A stretch of 64,000 nt of DNA. Origin: Linnemannia schmuckeri (Eukaryota > Mortierellomycota > Mortierellomycetes > Mortierellales > Mortierellaceae). Below, piece after piece: positions 35,044-46,474 of the stretch. How positions within the stretch are numbered: the first letter of the stretch is position 1; each line of letters opens with the position of its first letter. Location of the stretch: positions 3,596,001 to 3,660,000 of the forward strand of contig JANATG010000001.1 in NCBI GenBank assembly GCA_029449235.1, read 5' to 3'. A program made the translations under genes and the position numbers. The notes under the pieces are model-generated. The model ran no database searches. It was not told the DNA's origin and saw only the letters and a list, made by a program, of their open reading frames with translations.

Positions 35044-35943
35044 TTCTGTGTGTATATTGAAGTGGATATCGAGTGTATGTTGTGGTATAATTGTCGAGGA
35101 TGGATATGGCGGACTGTTGGTGAAAAAAGATCAAATGAAAAGAAAGAAAGAAGAAAGAAGGAAAGGAAAAGAAGAAGAAAGGAAGAGAACGAAAAGGAGA
35201 GAGAGTAAAAGGGGGCGGTGAAAGAAAAGAGGGTCTTTGCTTTAGTTCTCTCAATTCTCCCGCCCATCTCCTGACACCAAGCAGATGCATCTTGACTGAG
35301 ACTGGGTTGAAGCAAAAGGAAAAGGAAAGAGAAAAAAAGGCACATGTGGAGAGAGGGAACAAAACAAACAAGAAACAACAGTAATTGACTGGGTACCTAT
35401 GCATGAGCATGAACAAGCCCGCTGTCACATGTGTACGAGACTTGGATCTAAGTTGGTGCAACTGGGAGAGAATATGAAGGAGTCGTGCTCTCGCCCTTCC
35501 CAACTATGCAATAATCTTGTCTGACAATAGTCCTGGCGACACTTCCTACCATTTCTTGTTGTCAACGGTTGGGTGGATTAGTTGGGTGGCGCCTCTGGTA
35601 GGAAAGAGAAGAGAAGAATAACCAATCGATGTCCGACCGGGGCTTATTCCGTTTACCCGAAGAAAGAAAGAAAGAAGCTCGATTGTATTTCTAAACAGTA
35701 AGCTGTTCATGGTGCTGTGATGTGTTGCAGTCAAACCCACTTATTACAACGCTCGATTACGCCCAGCCAGGCGCAATACATTTGCAAAAGCAAAGATGCT
35801 TTCCTCTTCTGTCAACCTTCTCTCTCTTCTTTCTCTTTCCCTCCATTCGATTTTGTGTTTCCGACAAGCATGAACTCTTTTTACTCTTGTGCTCTCTTCG
35901 GCACACAATTACACTCCCTTGCTTACCTGTCGCTGTCGCTGTT

Positions 35944-35975
<32 letters not shown>

Positions 35976-37745
35976 CGTGCACCATCCTCGTTGTGCTCAT
36001 GGGAATCGTGGCATGAACTGTCCAGTCAGGATGTAGCGGGGCCTTGACTGATCACGCAGGCTGAAACGAACAAACTTTGTTTCATACAATCTGATAGGAC
36101 GAGCCGGATGTTCTCTATTCCTTTTTTTCCTCTTTTGCTCCATTCACTTCCATCGTTTGTTGCAACAAACTCTCTTCTCTCTGTGTCATCGTCGTCATTT
36201 CCTGATAGTTGCAAAGTCATTTGTATCTATCTTTACAACGAAAGAGAGAGAGAAAGAGCTGTTTCCAGTGTCCGACTATCCATGTGGGTTTCATTCACTC
36301 GTCCGGGTGCCTTGGTCTGTTGAACTTTTTTTTTTTCTTCTTCTGTGTTCTTGCGTATTCTACCCTATTCCATCGAGCAGCCTGGCGCCCATCTCTTGTT
36401 TATTTGTTTGTGCGTGTTTCTCATGGGAAAAAAAATACGAGAAGCAGTACAATGGATGTGAAAGAAAGAGAAACCACTAGATGATGGGTAGTTGCAAACA
36501 AAACAGCCCATCTTTTTTTTCGAACAAGGCACAGGACAAGGGAACCGTGAAAACCCTTATTTTTAACACACTAATGGTAGTGAAAGAGAATGATGTTCCA
36601 ACGGGAAGAAAAAGAGGAAGAGAAAAAGAAGGAAGAGCGAGAAGAACAAGAAGGGAGGGGCTCACTTTGTTTACATGTTGTTGCATTTTCAACAGATGTC
36701 GACGTCTATTATCATTTTGTACTCTTCCTTCTATTCGTTCCTGGACCAGGAAAAAAAAAAAGATGAGGCTAGCCCTAACAGTGTTCGTTTTGTTGTTCAT
36801 GTGGTTCGCTGTTGTTGTTATTGCCCACTTGTCTGCCTTTCCTTGCTATGTTTCCTGCGTGAAAGAGAATTCCTTTTTGTTTTGTCCCTGTGGATTGTAA
36901 TCGACAGGAAGAGATGTCTGAGCGACCAAAGCGTATGTGGGTGTCGAGTGAGATATGTGAGTGGGAGGAGAGGGAGAGAAAAGGGATGTGTTTATTCCCC
37001 TCTTGGGATTCATTTTGTTTGTATAACCTGACCCTTCGTTGCTCCATTGGAGGGGTCCAGCCCTGTCTTTGTCCAATTGGATGCATACATATACACTCAA
37101 TGGAAGGAAAGTTCTCTTGTCTTGTTTACTTGTGCATGCCCTGTGTCTACTTTGTCTTCCCCACTGTGCTGCATGTTTCTCTTTTCCATTAGCCTACAAA
37201 AATAAGGTGACTTTGCCACTTTATTTTGGTATCCCCCAAAAGACCCTTCGGCGTCTTGTTTCCTCTTTTTCTTTTTCTTTCTTTGTTCTCTTTCTTCCTT
37301 TGTTCTTTGCTATTCCTCTTTCTTCTTTTCTTATTCAAAAACCCTTTTATTTTCAATCAGACGAACTTCTTCACACGTTACTCCACTTCTTCTTCTCCTT
37401 CTTTTTCTTCTTCTCTTCTCATTGCTTCTTCTTGTCCTTCAACTCATTCCCTTTCGCCCATTCCACTTTCCATTGCTCTCCTTTCCCTCCTCGCTGTCGA
37501 ACCCTTACGTTTTTAGTTCGCGATTTTATTTTTTTTGTTAGTCCGCTCTCACTCTCGCTTCTCGCTGTCACATTATCAACCTGACCCTTCTTTTTCTTCC
37601 CTTTCTCGGTCCCTCTTTTCTCCCCACTCACTTTTGGGCTTATCTCTCTCAACCGTTTTCTCCGACTCACACCCATCGAGATCTTACTTTATTCTAAACG
37701 AGAGGAGAGAAGGAGTATATTCATCAAAATCATAAACAACAAAAA
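35044..37745. promoter_or_regulatory. Divergent promoter interval, 2.7 kb
   Basis: Between the minus-strand phosphatase and the plus-strand arrestin. It contains GA-rich sequence next to the phosphatase start, a 30-nt T run (35946-35975) and a very pyrimidine-rich leader (about 37245-37640) before the arrestin start. Several open frames of 90-180 codons are low-complexity Phe/Ser/Leu translations of this CT bias, and I support none of them. Confidence 0.55.
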
Positions 37746-40700
37746 ATGGTCGGAAAACTGTTCAACGACCTTGTGACGGCACTCGACATCCTGCCCGAGT
37801 CCTCAACAGTCGATATCTGCATAAACCACCCTTCCCCCGCGGTGCTTGCAGGAAAAGTCCGAGTCATTGCCAAGCGACCGTGTGTCTACAAGTCTCTAGT
37901 TCTGACGGTCACGGGGACCTCACGTGTCTGGATGCGCCAGGGGGCCAAGACAATCAAGGCTAAACAGGTCTTCCTGAAGTCTTCCAAGAAAATTGTCTTT
38001 GAGGGACAGGGTTCGAATGTGGGTGTGGGCGCGATTGGAGATGGTGGGGCTGGAGGTCGAGAGCAGCAGCAACAGCAGCAGCAGAGGCAGCAGCAAAGGG
38101 CGTCATCGCTCTCGTCAATGACTTCGTTATCGAACAGTCATCCGAGCAATATCCCCGTATCACCCGTCTCTCAGACTGAAGAAGAGGCGTTCCCATCTAC
38201 ATCTCCAATTTCTACCGCCGCAGCACCAGCAGCAGGAGTAGGAACTGGGGTAATGACAAGGATGAGTAGGATGATGACAACTACAACGACAGCGACGACG
38301 ACAACCATGCTACAGGGTGCGGTTAGTGCGCAACAACCAGTGAGATCGAGCGAACCTAGTCACGGATTCAGTATGTCCAATAATGCCGCCGACGATGACA
38401 ACAGCAGTCCGATGACACATCTGGGTCCACTCGACGAAATTGGCCTCTCCACACCCCCTGCAGACAACAGCAACAGTAACAACAACACTGTCAACAACAG
38501 CCAACAACCCACTCCCCCCAGCCTCAACAGCAGCCATAACCGTGATAACAGCAACAGCAGCAATTATTATTACGGATCTGGAACGACTACCAATAGCCAT
38601 CTTCAAAATCAATTGCGACAGGGGGTCAACGATATCGATTTCTACTTAGAGTTTCCATCTCATGTGAACAACCCTGATACCAACAACAACAACAACAACA
38701 ACAACAACACTGCCGCCAGCGATTCGTCCCGCTGTTTACCCTCGGGCCCATTCAAGTCGTTCTCGGGCGATTCGACCATCGTGTACACGCTCAGTGCTAC
38801 GTTGGTCATGAGTCGTCGGGATATTCTTGTCAACAACCAGATGACGACCTCGATCCCATTCCGAGTCCAGTGCTGGCAGGATATTGTAGACTGGCGCAAC
38901 CACAGTGAAGACCATTCTTATCACGGAAAGAGGCGGGGCAAGATTGAGTTTCGACTAGAGGTACCCAAGCAGCTTGATATGCGACGACTCCAAGACTTGC
39001 AATTTGGGTTTGAGGCTCGGTGGAAGACGCTCCAGGATCGACTCAAGATTAAGGAGGTTCATTACTCCATTATCGAGGAGGAGACACAAATGTATGTCCA
39101 TATCCTCTCTGTTTTGCACACACATACATCCATCAACTCACATACACATCTTGCCTTTATCCATGCATTACACTCGCACACAATTTGTCTTTGGGCTCGG
39201 ACGATGGCGACAAAGAAACATGACTGCCACGCATTCCGTTTTTTCATTGTCAGCCCCTGTTGTACACACTCTTGCTCACTCCCCTCTATCCAACTTGCAG
39301 ATCGACCAATGCGAGCCGTATATGATGTCGAATGTCGAAAGAAAAATAGCGAGGAGAGCCAGCTCAAAGAAAAAAGCTTAAGAAGGGGATCGGCAAATGA
39401 AAAAAAAAACCGGTTGACTCCGCCCACATACCCATCATTACCCCCCACCTTCCGCAATTCAATCCCACCTTCTTTGCTTCGCTGTTGCTGTCATCATATC
39501 TGACCATTATTAACACATTCCAATTGCCTTCCTTTTTCGTGCTCCATTGCTCCTCTCCTCTCGTACCTTTATGCTTGTGGGAAAAAACACCGATTGCATA
39601 AACCAATTAGCCTTGGACCAAGGATGGCACCCAACATCCACACAACAGTCATCAGCACAGCTGTGACACACGACTGCGCGGGCGATACAACGCCGACGAA
39701 TAGCTGGACACATATGCGAGGAGCAGCCCGGCTTCAGATCCCTCAACCGCTGACGGTCATGGAATCCATGTCCACCCCTTGGCCCCATACCTTGTCGGTT
39801 TCTCACAAGTTACGGGTCGTCTTCCGATTTGATCAGTCACTGAACAAGGAGCGGGATTTGCAGTTGTCATTCCCGATCTTGATCCATCCGACTTTGAACG
39901 CTGCTGGAGGGCCTGTACATACGCATGCGTTGTTTAGACATTTGTTGAGGTTGCATCCTCAGAGTCAGAGTCGAAGGAGGGCACGGAGGGCGTTGTTTGG
40001 GATGGTTGGTAGTGCAGGGGAAGGCCAGCCTGATGGAATTACTGCAGATTGCGAGGATTTGAGCGACTATGACGAGGATATGGATTATGATGACGACGAG
40101 GATGGTAATGGCGAGGCGGGCGGAGGAGAGGGTGGAGTCAATGGCATTGGCGGCGGCAGCGGCAACAATAGTAACGGCAACAGACACTTACCCGTCTATG
40201 CAGATCGAGAAGGGACACTGTTGCTAATGGTCGGACATGAGATCGTGCAGGAGACAACAGACCTTCTACCGCCCGAACAAGCCGACGCCCTTGGGATATC
40301 CATCGTTCGAACATCTACAGCAACGAATCCAGGATACTACTACTCGGGCGTAGATCGACGGTCATCGTTACTGTACTCTTCCTCAGAGGCGTCCATGTCT
40401 TCAGCGCCCAACTCGCCTACTTCGCCCACCACGTTTATGGAACAGTACTCTTGGGGATCTGCTTATGACGGTGCTGCTGGTGGTGGACTTTCGTCTTCTC
40501 CAACAAGTACTACGACTTACAGTATGTACTCGACCTCGCCCGACTTTGCGGTCACGCCTTCGTCGCCTCTCGAAGCAGCAGCAGCAGCAGGAAGAGGATC
40601 GATTGTTTCAAGACGCCACTCGTCGTATACTACTAGTAGTGGTACTCCTGTGGCGACCATGGAGTTGTCGTTGCCTCCGCCCTATGTCTTCCCGTCTGTC

Positions 40701-41084
40701 GCTGAGGGTGAGGAAGATTATATGATCCCTCCACCCTCGCCACTGCCCTTCAGGAACGACACGCAGGAGCTGGTGACGGCGTCTGAGACGGTGATCAGTT
40801 CGCAAGTAGTGGATAAGGGCAAGGACCGGAGTGACGATGACGACGATGACGATGTGTCCATGGTGGATGTAGGGGTGACTGTACAGGACGTAGGACCATC
40901 GTCTTCCTCATCTGCTGCAGTGGCACGGAGTGGGACGTCGACAGTGATGCCGTCGTTTGGTCTGCCGAGCCCCGAGTACGAAATCCAAGAGTCTCCCCTG
41001 CAGAGTTGTGCGCACAAGGACAAGGACAAAGGGAAGAAGAAGGATCAAGGCGGAGATGTCCAAGCCAGTACAGGCAACATGTAG
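37746..41084 (+). CDS. Alpha-arrestin (arrestin-related trafficking adaptor)
   Basis: Exon 1 is 37746-39091 (donor GTATGT) and the last exon starts at 39611 (acceptor ATTAG), in phase together, giving about 939 aa. The N-terminal arrestin sheet begins STVDICINHPSPAVLAGKVRVIAKRPCVYKSLVLTVTGTSRV, is interrupted by a ~230-residue Gln/Asn/Ser insert and resumes at STIVYTLSATLVMSRRDILVNNQMTTSIPF. The last exon gives the C-terminal arrestin sheet (HTTVISTAV, HTLSVSHKLRVVFRF) and a disordered tail with a PPxY motif (LPPPYVF), the docking site for Rsp5/Nedd4 ubiquitin ligases. Such adaptors direct ubiquitination and endocytosis of plasma-membrane transporters. A further exon between 39301 and 39400 is possible: after a good TTGCAG acceptor the sequence reads STNASRI in phase, then a stop. 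Confidence 0.82.
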
Positions 41085-41489
41085 ATAACTTTTCCCATGT
41101 AGATACCACGCAGAAGTTTGATGCTGGTACATCAGTCTTCTGTTTCTTCTATCCTCAACTCTCTCTCTTTTTTTTTTTTATCTTCACTTCTCAACTCTTT
41201 TATTATTTCCATCGTCATCATTGTCTTTCTATGTACGCTTCCATTCACTCGGGATGGAAATAGCGAAATACAAAGAGTGTATCTTGGAGATGCGCAACCT
41301 CCATCAATAGCAGCTTTCCATGCTGCCTTTGGAGCCATGTCCATCAATAGAAATAACAGAGCAGTAGGCAGAAGACAGGACAGTTCTTTTCCTCACTAGT
41401 GATCAGATAAAGCTAACGTCAACAACATGAGTGATCAAGTCGCATTGATAGTGGAACTGCAAACTTGGTGAAAAGGAATGTGGAATGAG
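41085..41489. other. Spacer between arrestin gene and nuclease relic
   Basis: The 3' region of the arrestin gene with a short T run (about 41167-41179), then sequence with no coding features up to the tail of the minus-strand nuclease relic. Confidence 0.5.
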
Positions 41490-41599
41490 GCAAGCACTGC
41501 CCAAGCAGACGCTAACCGATTGCTAATCGTCCAACGTATAAAAAGGAACACCTCCTACTCGACACACAGTTATATAGACTGCGGATCGTGTAGCGAGCA

Positions 41600-43603
41600 T
41601 ACCGAACTGTTAAGGAAGTCAGCGATTCCAAATCCAGCCGGCTCGAACCTATCCAGGGATAGTTGCCGTCCTTGCCGACTGGTTGCAGATACAAGGGACG
41701 CCATTGATACATGAGGTAACCTTCGACAATGTTACACATGTTATGTGCGGCCAAACATCGCGATGTACATATTGCTGACAGTGTGGGCAATAAGTCTCCG
41801 TATGTTGACTTGACAGACAAACTGGAGACATATCGGACACTTTTTCGAGGTGTAATATTCGTTAATCCAAACAACAACATACCCTAGCAAGCGGGCCTAA
41901 TGAAAAATAATATGAATGCTGTAGGTTAAGATCGATGTTGGCGTGCGCAAAAAGTACTCGAGCATCAAAACTGAAATTGAGAAATACAGGGAGACTTGCT
42001 AGTTGAACAAAGAAAGGTAAAAAGGATCCGTGAAGAGAAGATAAACGGGTCTTGGAACCTAATTGGCCGAGTCCTACTCCAATGACTGCCAGATTTTCCG
42101 TATCGCGCTTGGCCCCGATGGTACCCCCAAGGAGTCCGAGAAGACGATTGGCAATCGTCTTAAGCTCCTCATCCCGCGCTCGTGTCGCATCCCAACCATG
42201 TCTTTTGTACCTCATTCGATCACCGTTGTAATAGTTGACCAGACGCTCCTCGACACCCTCCAAGTACTCGAGATATTCGAGCACACTTGCATCAGCGTCG
42301 CGCAAAGCCGGTAACATCGATTCAATTTCCGATATTGACGTGTCAAAGCCTTGAGGGATCTGTGCCTTGGAGTCTTCCAACCATAGTCTGTGTTTAAAGG
42401 TAGGCTGGCAAACAGCCTTCTGTTTTACAGTGAGGTTGTAATATGGTGGTTTGGGAAGGGCTGAAGAGGAGGTCGAAGGGACAGTCCAGGATGCGGGGTC
42501 GGTCGAGGGGACAGCGGACAGCATTGTAGATGACGGTACATTAGAAGTAGAGACGGACTTCATCTTGCCTTTCTTGTCTTGATCTGAGAACGTCATCCTA
42601 CTCTTCTTGTCTAAACCCAGCGTGTCCGGCAGCAGAGCACATGCTCCGACGACAAACGCCTGACCCAGATCCTAGCACAAGACCTTGATCCTTTCTGGTT
42701 TGTATTGTGACCAAAGGAGCTCGATATCCTCTTTCGTCTTGACGTGCTCCAAATCACATCCCTCCTGCGGCCACAGCCGCATAGCATCTTCCTTGATCAG
42801 ATAATATTATAAACTTTCTTCAAAGAATAGTCCACCCCAGCAACACTCGAAGTCAATCGATCCACAGGCAACCAATCTGCCGGCAAACGCTTGAATTTTG
42901 CCGATTGGAGCTCCTTCAACTTGTAGGCCACAAGCTGAATTTCTAAACCGTCAGAGCGAATGGAGCCTTGCAGCGGGTATCCTTTGGTTGTATAATCCTT
43001 GGGTTGGACGGTACGTTGTGCAATGGCTTGGTGGAGGTTTTTGATCTGGTCCCTACCCCAAGACTTGATCTTGCCTCTGTATCCCGCCTTGCCTTTCTGC
43101 CGCGAGTTAAGTCCATCAATATTGAAATCCGAGAGGAGGATCCTGATCAAGTATCCTGGCTCTAAACCCGCCAACCATCCCTCCAAGTCCTGTAAAGCAG
43201 CCTCATTTGGAAACTCGTCCTTGGCCAGATCCCAGATCTTGCTTTTCACCAACGGCTAGTCGCAGAAGAAAACCAGCAGCTCTCGTCCTGTGAGTGACAC
43301 AAATCCATCTTCTTGGCGAGAAAATGGGGCGAATTGTCGAGGACCGCGTGTCATCTGGTTGGACTTGACGAAATTCTCAACAGCACTCCAATTATGGTTG
43401 ATCTCTAGATCGAGGTCACTCGTCGTCTCCTGCTGCTGTACCGTCTGCTGCTGCTGCTGCTCTGGGTTAGCTGGCTGCAGCAGCCTCGGGTCGCTCGATC
43501 CTGTCTCTCCCACCGTCTTAGAGTCCTTCTCCTGCTTGTTTGAAAATGCACCTTTGCCACACTGCTTCTTGCGATCCTTTTCCCTTTGTTGCTTCAATCT
43601 CAA
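41600..43603 (-). pseudogene. Broken TnpB/Fanzor-like RuvC nuclease gene
   Basis: A minus-strand relic read from 43603 down to about 41600. The N-terminal part is interrupted by an in-frame TAG at 43258-43256, after which the same frame resumes (VKSKIWDLAKDEFP...). A frameshift lies near 42800. The next block reads PERIKVLC-stop-DLGQAFVVGA, an RuvC-I-like DLGQ with a TAG (42674-42672) immediately before its Asp. After NLAVIGVGLGQ and an apparent intron (41999-41897, GC donor, ATTAG acceptor) comes YVVVWINEYYTSKKCPIC, then, in shifted frames, ETYCPHCQQYVHRDV and AAHNMCNIVEG. An E-x(2)-TSKKCP.C...C.HC...HRD.(M)AAHN order is the RuvC-II, zinc-ribbon and RuvC-III signature of TnpB, Cas12f and eukaryotic Fanzor proteins. 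At least two stops and three frameshifts mark it as dead. N-terminus and element ends are not defined. Confidence 0.75.
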
Positions 43604-43774
43604 AAATCAAAAAAGAAGGGGAATGACTATTCACGATGCGACGAGCAATAAATCTTCCAATCAGCAAAACAAAATAAACCAAACCTTACACTTTCTCTTC
43701 GCATATTTTAACTGGTCTTACCCCTTCACTGACTCTCTTCATTAATGCCTCCTTTACCACTCCTAGTTTTTGAT

Positions 43775-43815
<41 letters not shown>

Positions 43816-44011
43816 CTATTCACTCTCGTATCCCTCCCAGAAAAAAGATTTTTTGTAAGCACGTTGGCCATTGATCTTTTTGTAGGTCGGCGATTGATTT
43901 TTTGGTGGTCAATACCATACACATCTGTTCAGTAACACAATTAAATAATTACTTCCGCTTAATATAATATTTCGAATAGGTGTGTCTACGTGAGGGGGGG
44001 GGTTTAGAGAA
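43604..44011. other. Spacer with 37-nt T tract
   Basis: Non-coding between the nuclease relic and kynureninase. It holds a 37-base T run at 43777-43813 and a G8-9 run near 43995-44002. Confidence 0.6.
43777..43813. repeat. Poly-T homopolymer (37 nt)
   Basis: Thirty-seven consecutive T on the plus strand beside the nuclease relic. Comparable runs lie at 3854-3887 (T34), 26403-26431 (A29), 35946-35975 (T30) and 62450-62487 (A38). Such runs can be poly-A tails of old retrocopies or simply slippage tracts; none is adjacent to a recognisable retrotransposon. Confidence 0.9.
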
Positions 44012-45908
44012 CTAATAAAACTCGGCAACGAGTTCCTTGAGGTTAACAACAAAAAGTCTCACATCCTCAAACCGAGTATACAAAGGCGTAGGAGCAATAC
44101 GGATAACATCCGGTTTACGCTCATCGCCAATGATGGCTCTCTTGGCCAAGCCTTCAAAAATATCCATCATCTTGCCACGCTTAAACACCAAACTCAATTG
44201 GGCGCCACGCTGTTCGGGATCGGCGGGGGTAATGATTTCGAGAATGTCGGTTGAGAACTCGGTGGTGAGGAGGTGGTAGAGGTATCCGGTGAGGAGGAGC
44301 GATTTCGCACGCATGTCGGACATAGTGGTCTTTTCAAAGACGGACAGCGACCCCAGGAGGGCACTTGTGGTCAGGACTGAGGGGTTGGAGTGCTGGAATC
44401 CTGCCGCTCCTGCAATCGGCTTGAACTCTGCAGTATGGAAACAAGAAAATAAAGAAAAAATAAGAAGTAGTGCCTGGGTTAGTTACACGGACAGTCTTTC
44501 CTCCTAGAAATACAATACCTGAGTGAGAATAAAAAATGTAGTTTACCGTTGATCATGTCGAAGCGGGTGGCCTTGTCGTGTCCCCACCAGCCGGCAAGAC
44601 GGTTGCGCTCAAAGTTGATGGCGTGGCGTTCGTGGACGAAGATACCGGCAATACCTCCGGGCCCAGAGTTGAGGTACTTGTAGGAGCACCAGCAGGCAAA
44701 ATCGACGTTCCAGTCGTGCAGCTGGACAGGAACGTTTCCTGCCGCGTGGGCCAAGTCCCACCCCACAATGCACCCCTAAAGAAAGTATTTTGAAGAAGTG
44801 TCGTTAGTAAAGTCAGACACTGAAAAAAAAGAAAGTCATTTGTTTCCCTTGTACCTCTTATCGCAATGGCCATTTGAACATACATTCGTTCAGACACTTT
44901 CATCCAAGATTAAGTATAGCATCCAATATCACTCCATGATCTGCACGACAGAACAACAACCTTCCAATCGCAGGCAGGCAGACAAAAAAATACAAAAAAA
45001 AAAAACTTGAGATAATAGTTACCTTGGCTTGAGCAGCTTTGGTGATCTTTTCCATTTCAAAGTACTGTCCAGTGTAGAACTGAATACCAGAGAAGCAAAC
45101 AACAGCAATCTCATGACCATGCTTCTCAATAGTCTCCAAGATATCCTCAGTCCTTAACAGAGTCTCACCCTGACGAGGCTCCTGACAGATCAAGGAATCC
45201 TTAGGATGTCTTTGATGCCAGCGGATCTGCGACTCGACAGCATAATGATCGGAGGGGAAGGCCTTGGATTCAATCAAGATCTTGTGGCGATCAGCGGTGG
45301 GTGTATAAAAGGCAGCCAGGAGGGTATGGAGGTTGGAGGTAAGGGTGTTCATGATGGCGACTTCGTCTTTTTTAGCGCCGACGACGCGGGCGGACTGCTC
45401 TTGGACGGTTTCTTCGATCCGAACCCAGGGGCGGCCATACCGGTGCTTGAAATGCGAGTTGACGGCGCCTTCGCCCCAGACTTGGAGTTCTTCGGTCACG
45501 TAACGGGCCACGGCCTTAGGGAGGAGACCGAGAGAGTTTCCGCAAAAGTAGGTACAGGGCTCGTTGGGGCGGTCTGCGCCTAAGTTTGCGGTAAAAAAAA
45601 ATATAGAGTAAAAAAAAGGAATAGATAACCAACCAGCAGAGGATGCAGGGGGGAAAGAAGGGGAGGCAGTTATGTTAAATAATTTTGTTACTTTCGCACG
45701 CATACAAAATACCAATGAACAAATAAGAGAAGAAAAAGGGGAGTAAAAGCTTACCTGGGGCAATCTCACCACGGGTGGGGATGACAAACTCGTCGCGGAG
45801 AGCCTTGAGAGGGTCTCTTTCGTCCATGTAAGTGGCGAAGGTCGAGTCGAGAAAGTGCTTGGCCTTTGATTCGGCCAGGTGGAGGTTGAGGTTGTCCTGA
45901 GGGTTCAT
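44012..45908 (-). CDS. BNA5: Kynureninase
   Basis: Four minus-strand exons: 45908-45755, 45579-45023, 44775-44547 and 44427-44012, all GT-AG and in phase, 451 aa. It hydrolyses kynurenine/3-hydroxykynurenine to (3-hydroxy)anthranilate plus alanine in de novo NAD synthesis from tryptophan. Family landmarks: ALRDEFVIP near the N-terminus, YFCGNSLGLLPK, the PLP-binding WDLAHAAGN (D244) and the Schiff-base lysine K270 in CSYKYLNSGPGG. FQHSNPSV and RIAPTPLYTRFEDV follow in the C-terminal domain. The start at 45908 has an A at -3; an ATG three codons upstream (45917) has a weaker context and is the alternative. Length is normal for the family. Symbol given by analogy with yeast. Confidence 0.93.
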
Positions 45909-45917
45909 TGTGTGCAT

Positions 45918-46474
45918 TAGGGAAATCAGGTTGGATTGAGTTGATGGAGGAGATGAGTGTGAAGAGTAAAGAGTGGAGTGGGGAGTGGTGGAGGAGGGAA
46001 GGGTGGAGGGGATAGTGTGGGAAAAGGGAAGGAGGGGGGAAAAGAAGAGGAACAACGACGAAAGCAAAAAAACGAGGTATATATCCGTTGACGAAGACCT
46101 GCCTCTTAAGTAGACGTAAAGGGCTGCCTCTTAAGCAATAGGACGCTGCAAGGGAGAACGATGTAAAGGGTGTTAAAAGAGAAAACGGGCAAGGTATAGA
46201 CAAGGTATGACGGACTTGCCCTGACTACAGCAACCAACAACGGCTCTCTCATTTCTTTCTCAAAAGTGTGAGAAGAAAGAAGGAAGGCTAGCAAGAAGCA
46301 GTCACCTGTCCTTCTTGCTCAATTCCACCGAGTTTGAAATAAAAAATCCCCTTTCATTTCTTTCAGTTTTCCCATTTTCGTTTTCGCTTCTTTCTTTCTT
46401 TCTTTCCTTTATTTTTCCTTCTTCTTCTCCTCCCCCTTATTCATCAAACAACAACACTCACTTCCCCTTATTCC
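45918..46474. promoter_or_regulatory. Divergent promoter between kynureninase and adenylate kinase
   Basis: About 560 bases between divergent starts. GA-rich on the kynureninase side and CT-rich (46360-46440) on the adenylate kinase side. An imperfect repeat of CTGCCTCTTAAG lies at about 46099-46135. Confidence 0.55.

Noticed and set aside
35717..37735. Multiple Phe/Ser/Leu-rich open frames upstream of the arrestin gene
   Set aside because: They are translations of a pyrimidine-rich promoter/leader, with homopolymer Phe runs. No domain or splice structure.
38974..39381. Open frame ending RRASSKKKA as an alternative arrestin C-terminus
   Set aside because: It is not in phase with the arrestin exon using the GTATGT donor and would omit the clearly arrestin-like C-terminal sheet from 39611 onward.
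41512..41880. 122-codon minus-strand open frame as an independent gene
   Set aside because: It contains AAHNMCNIVEG and is better explained as one of the shifted frames of the nuclease relic.
45675..46067. Upstream extension of the kynureninase N-terminus to 46067
   Set aside because: The extra ~50 codons are Ser/Pro/Leu translation of a pyrimidine-rich leader; the ATG at 45908 has the better initiation context.
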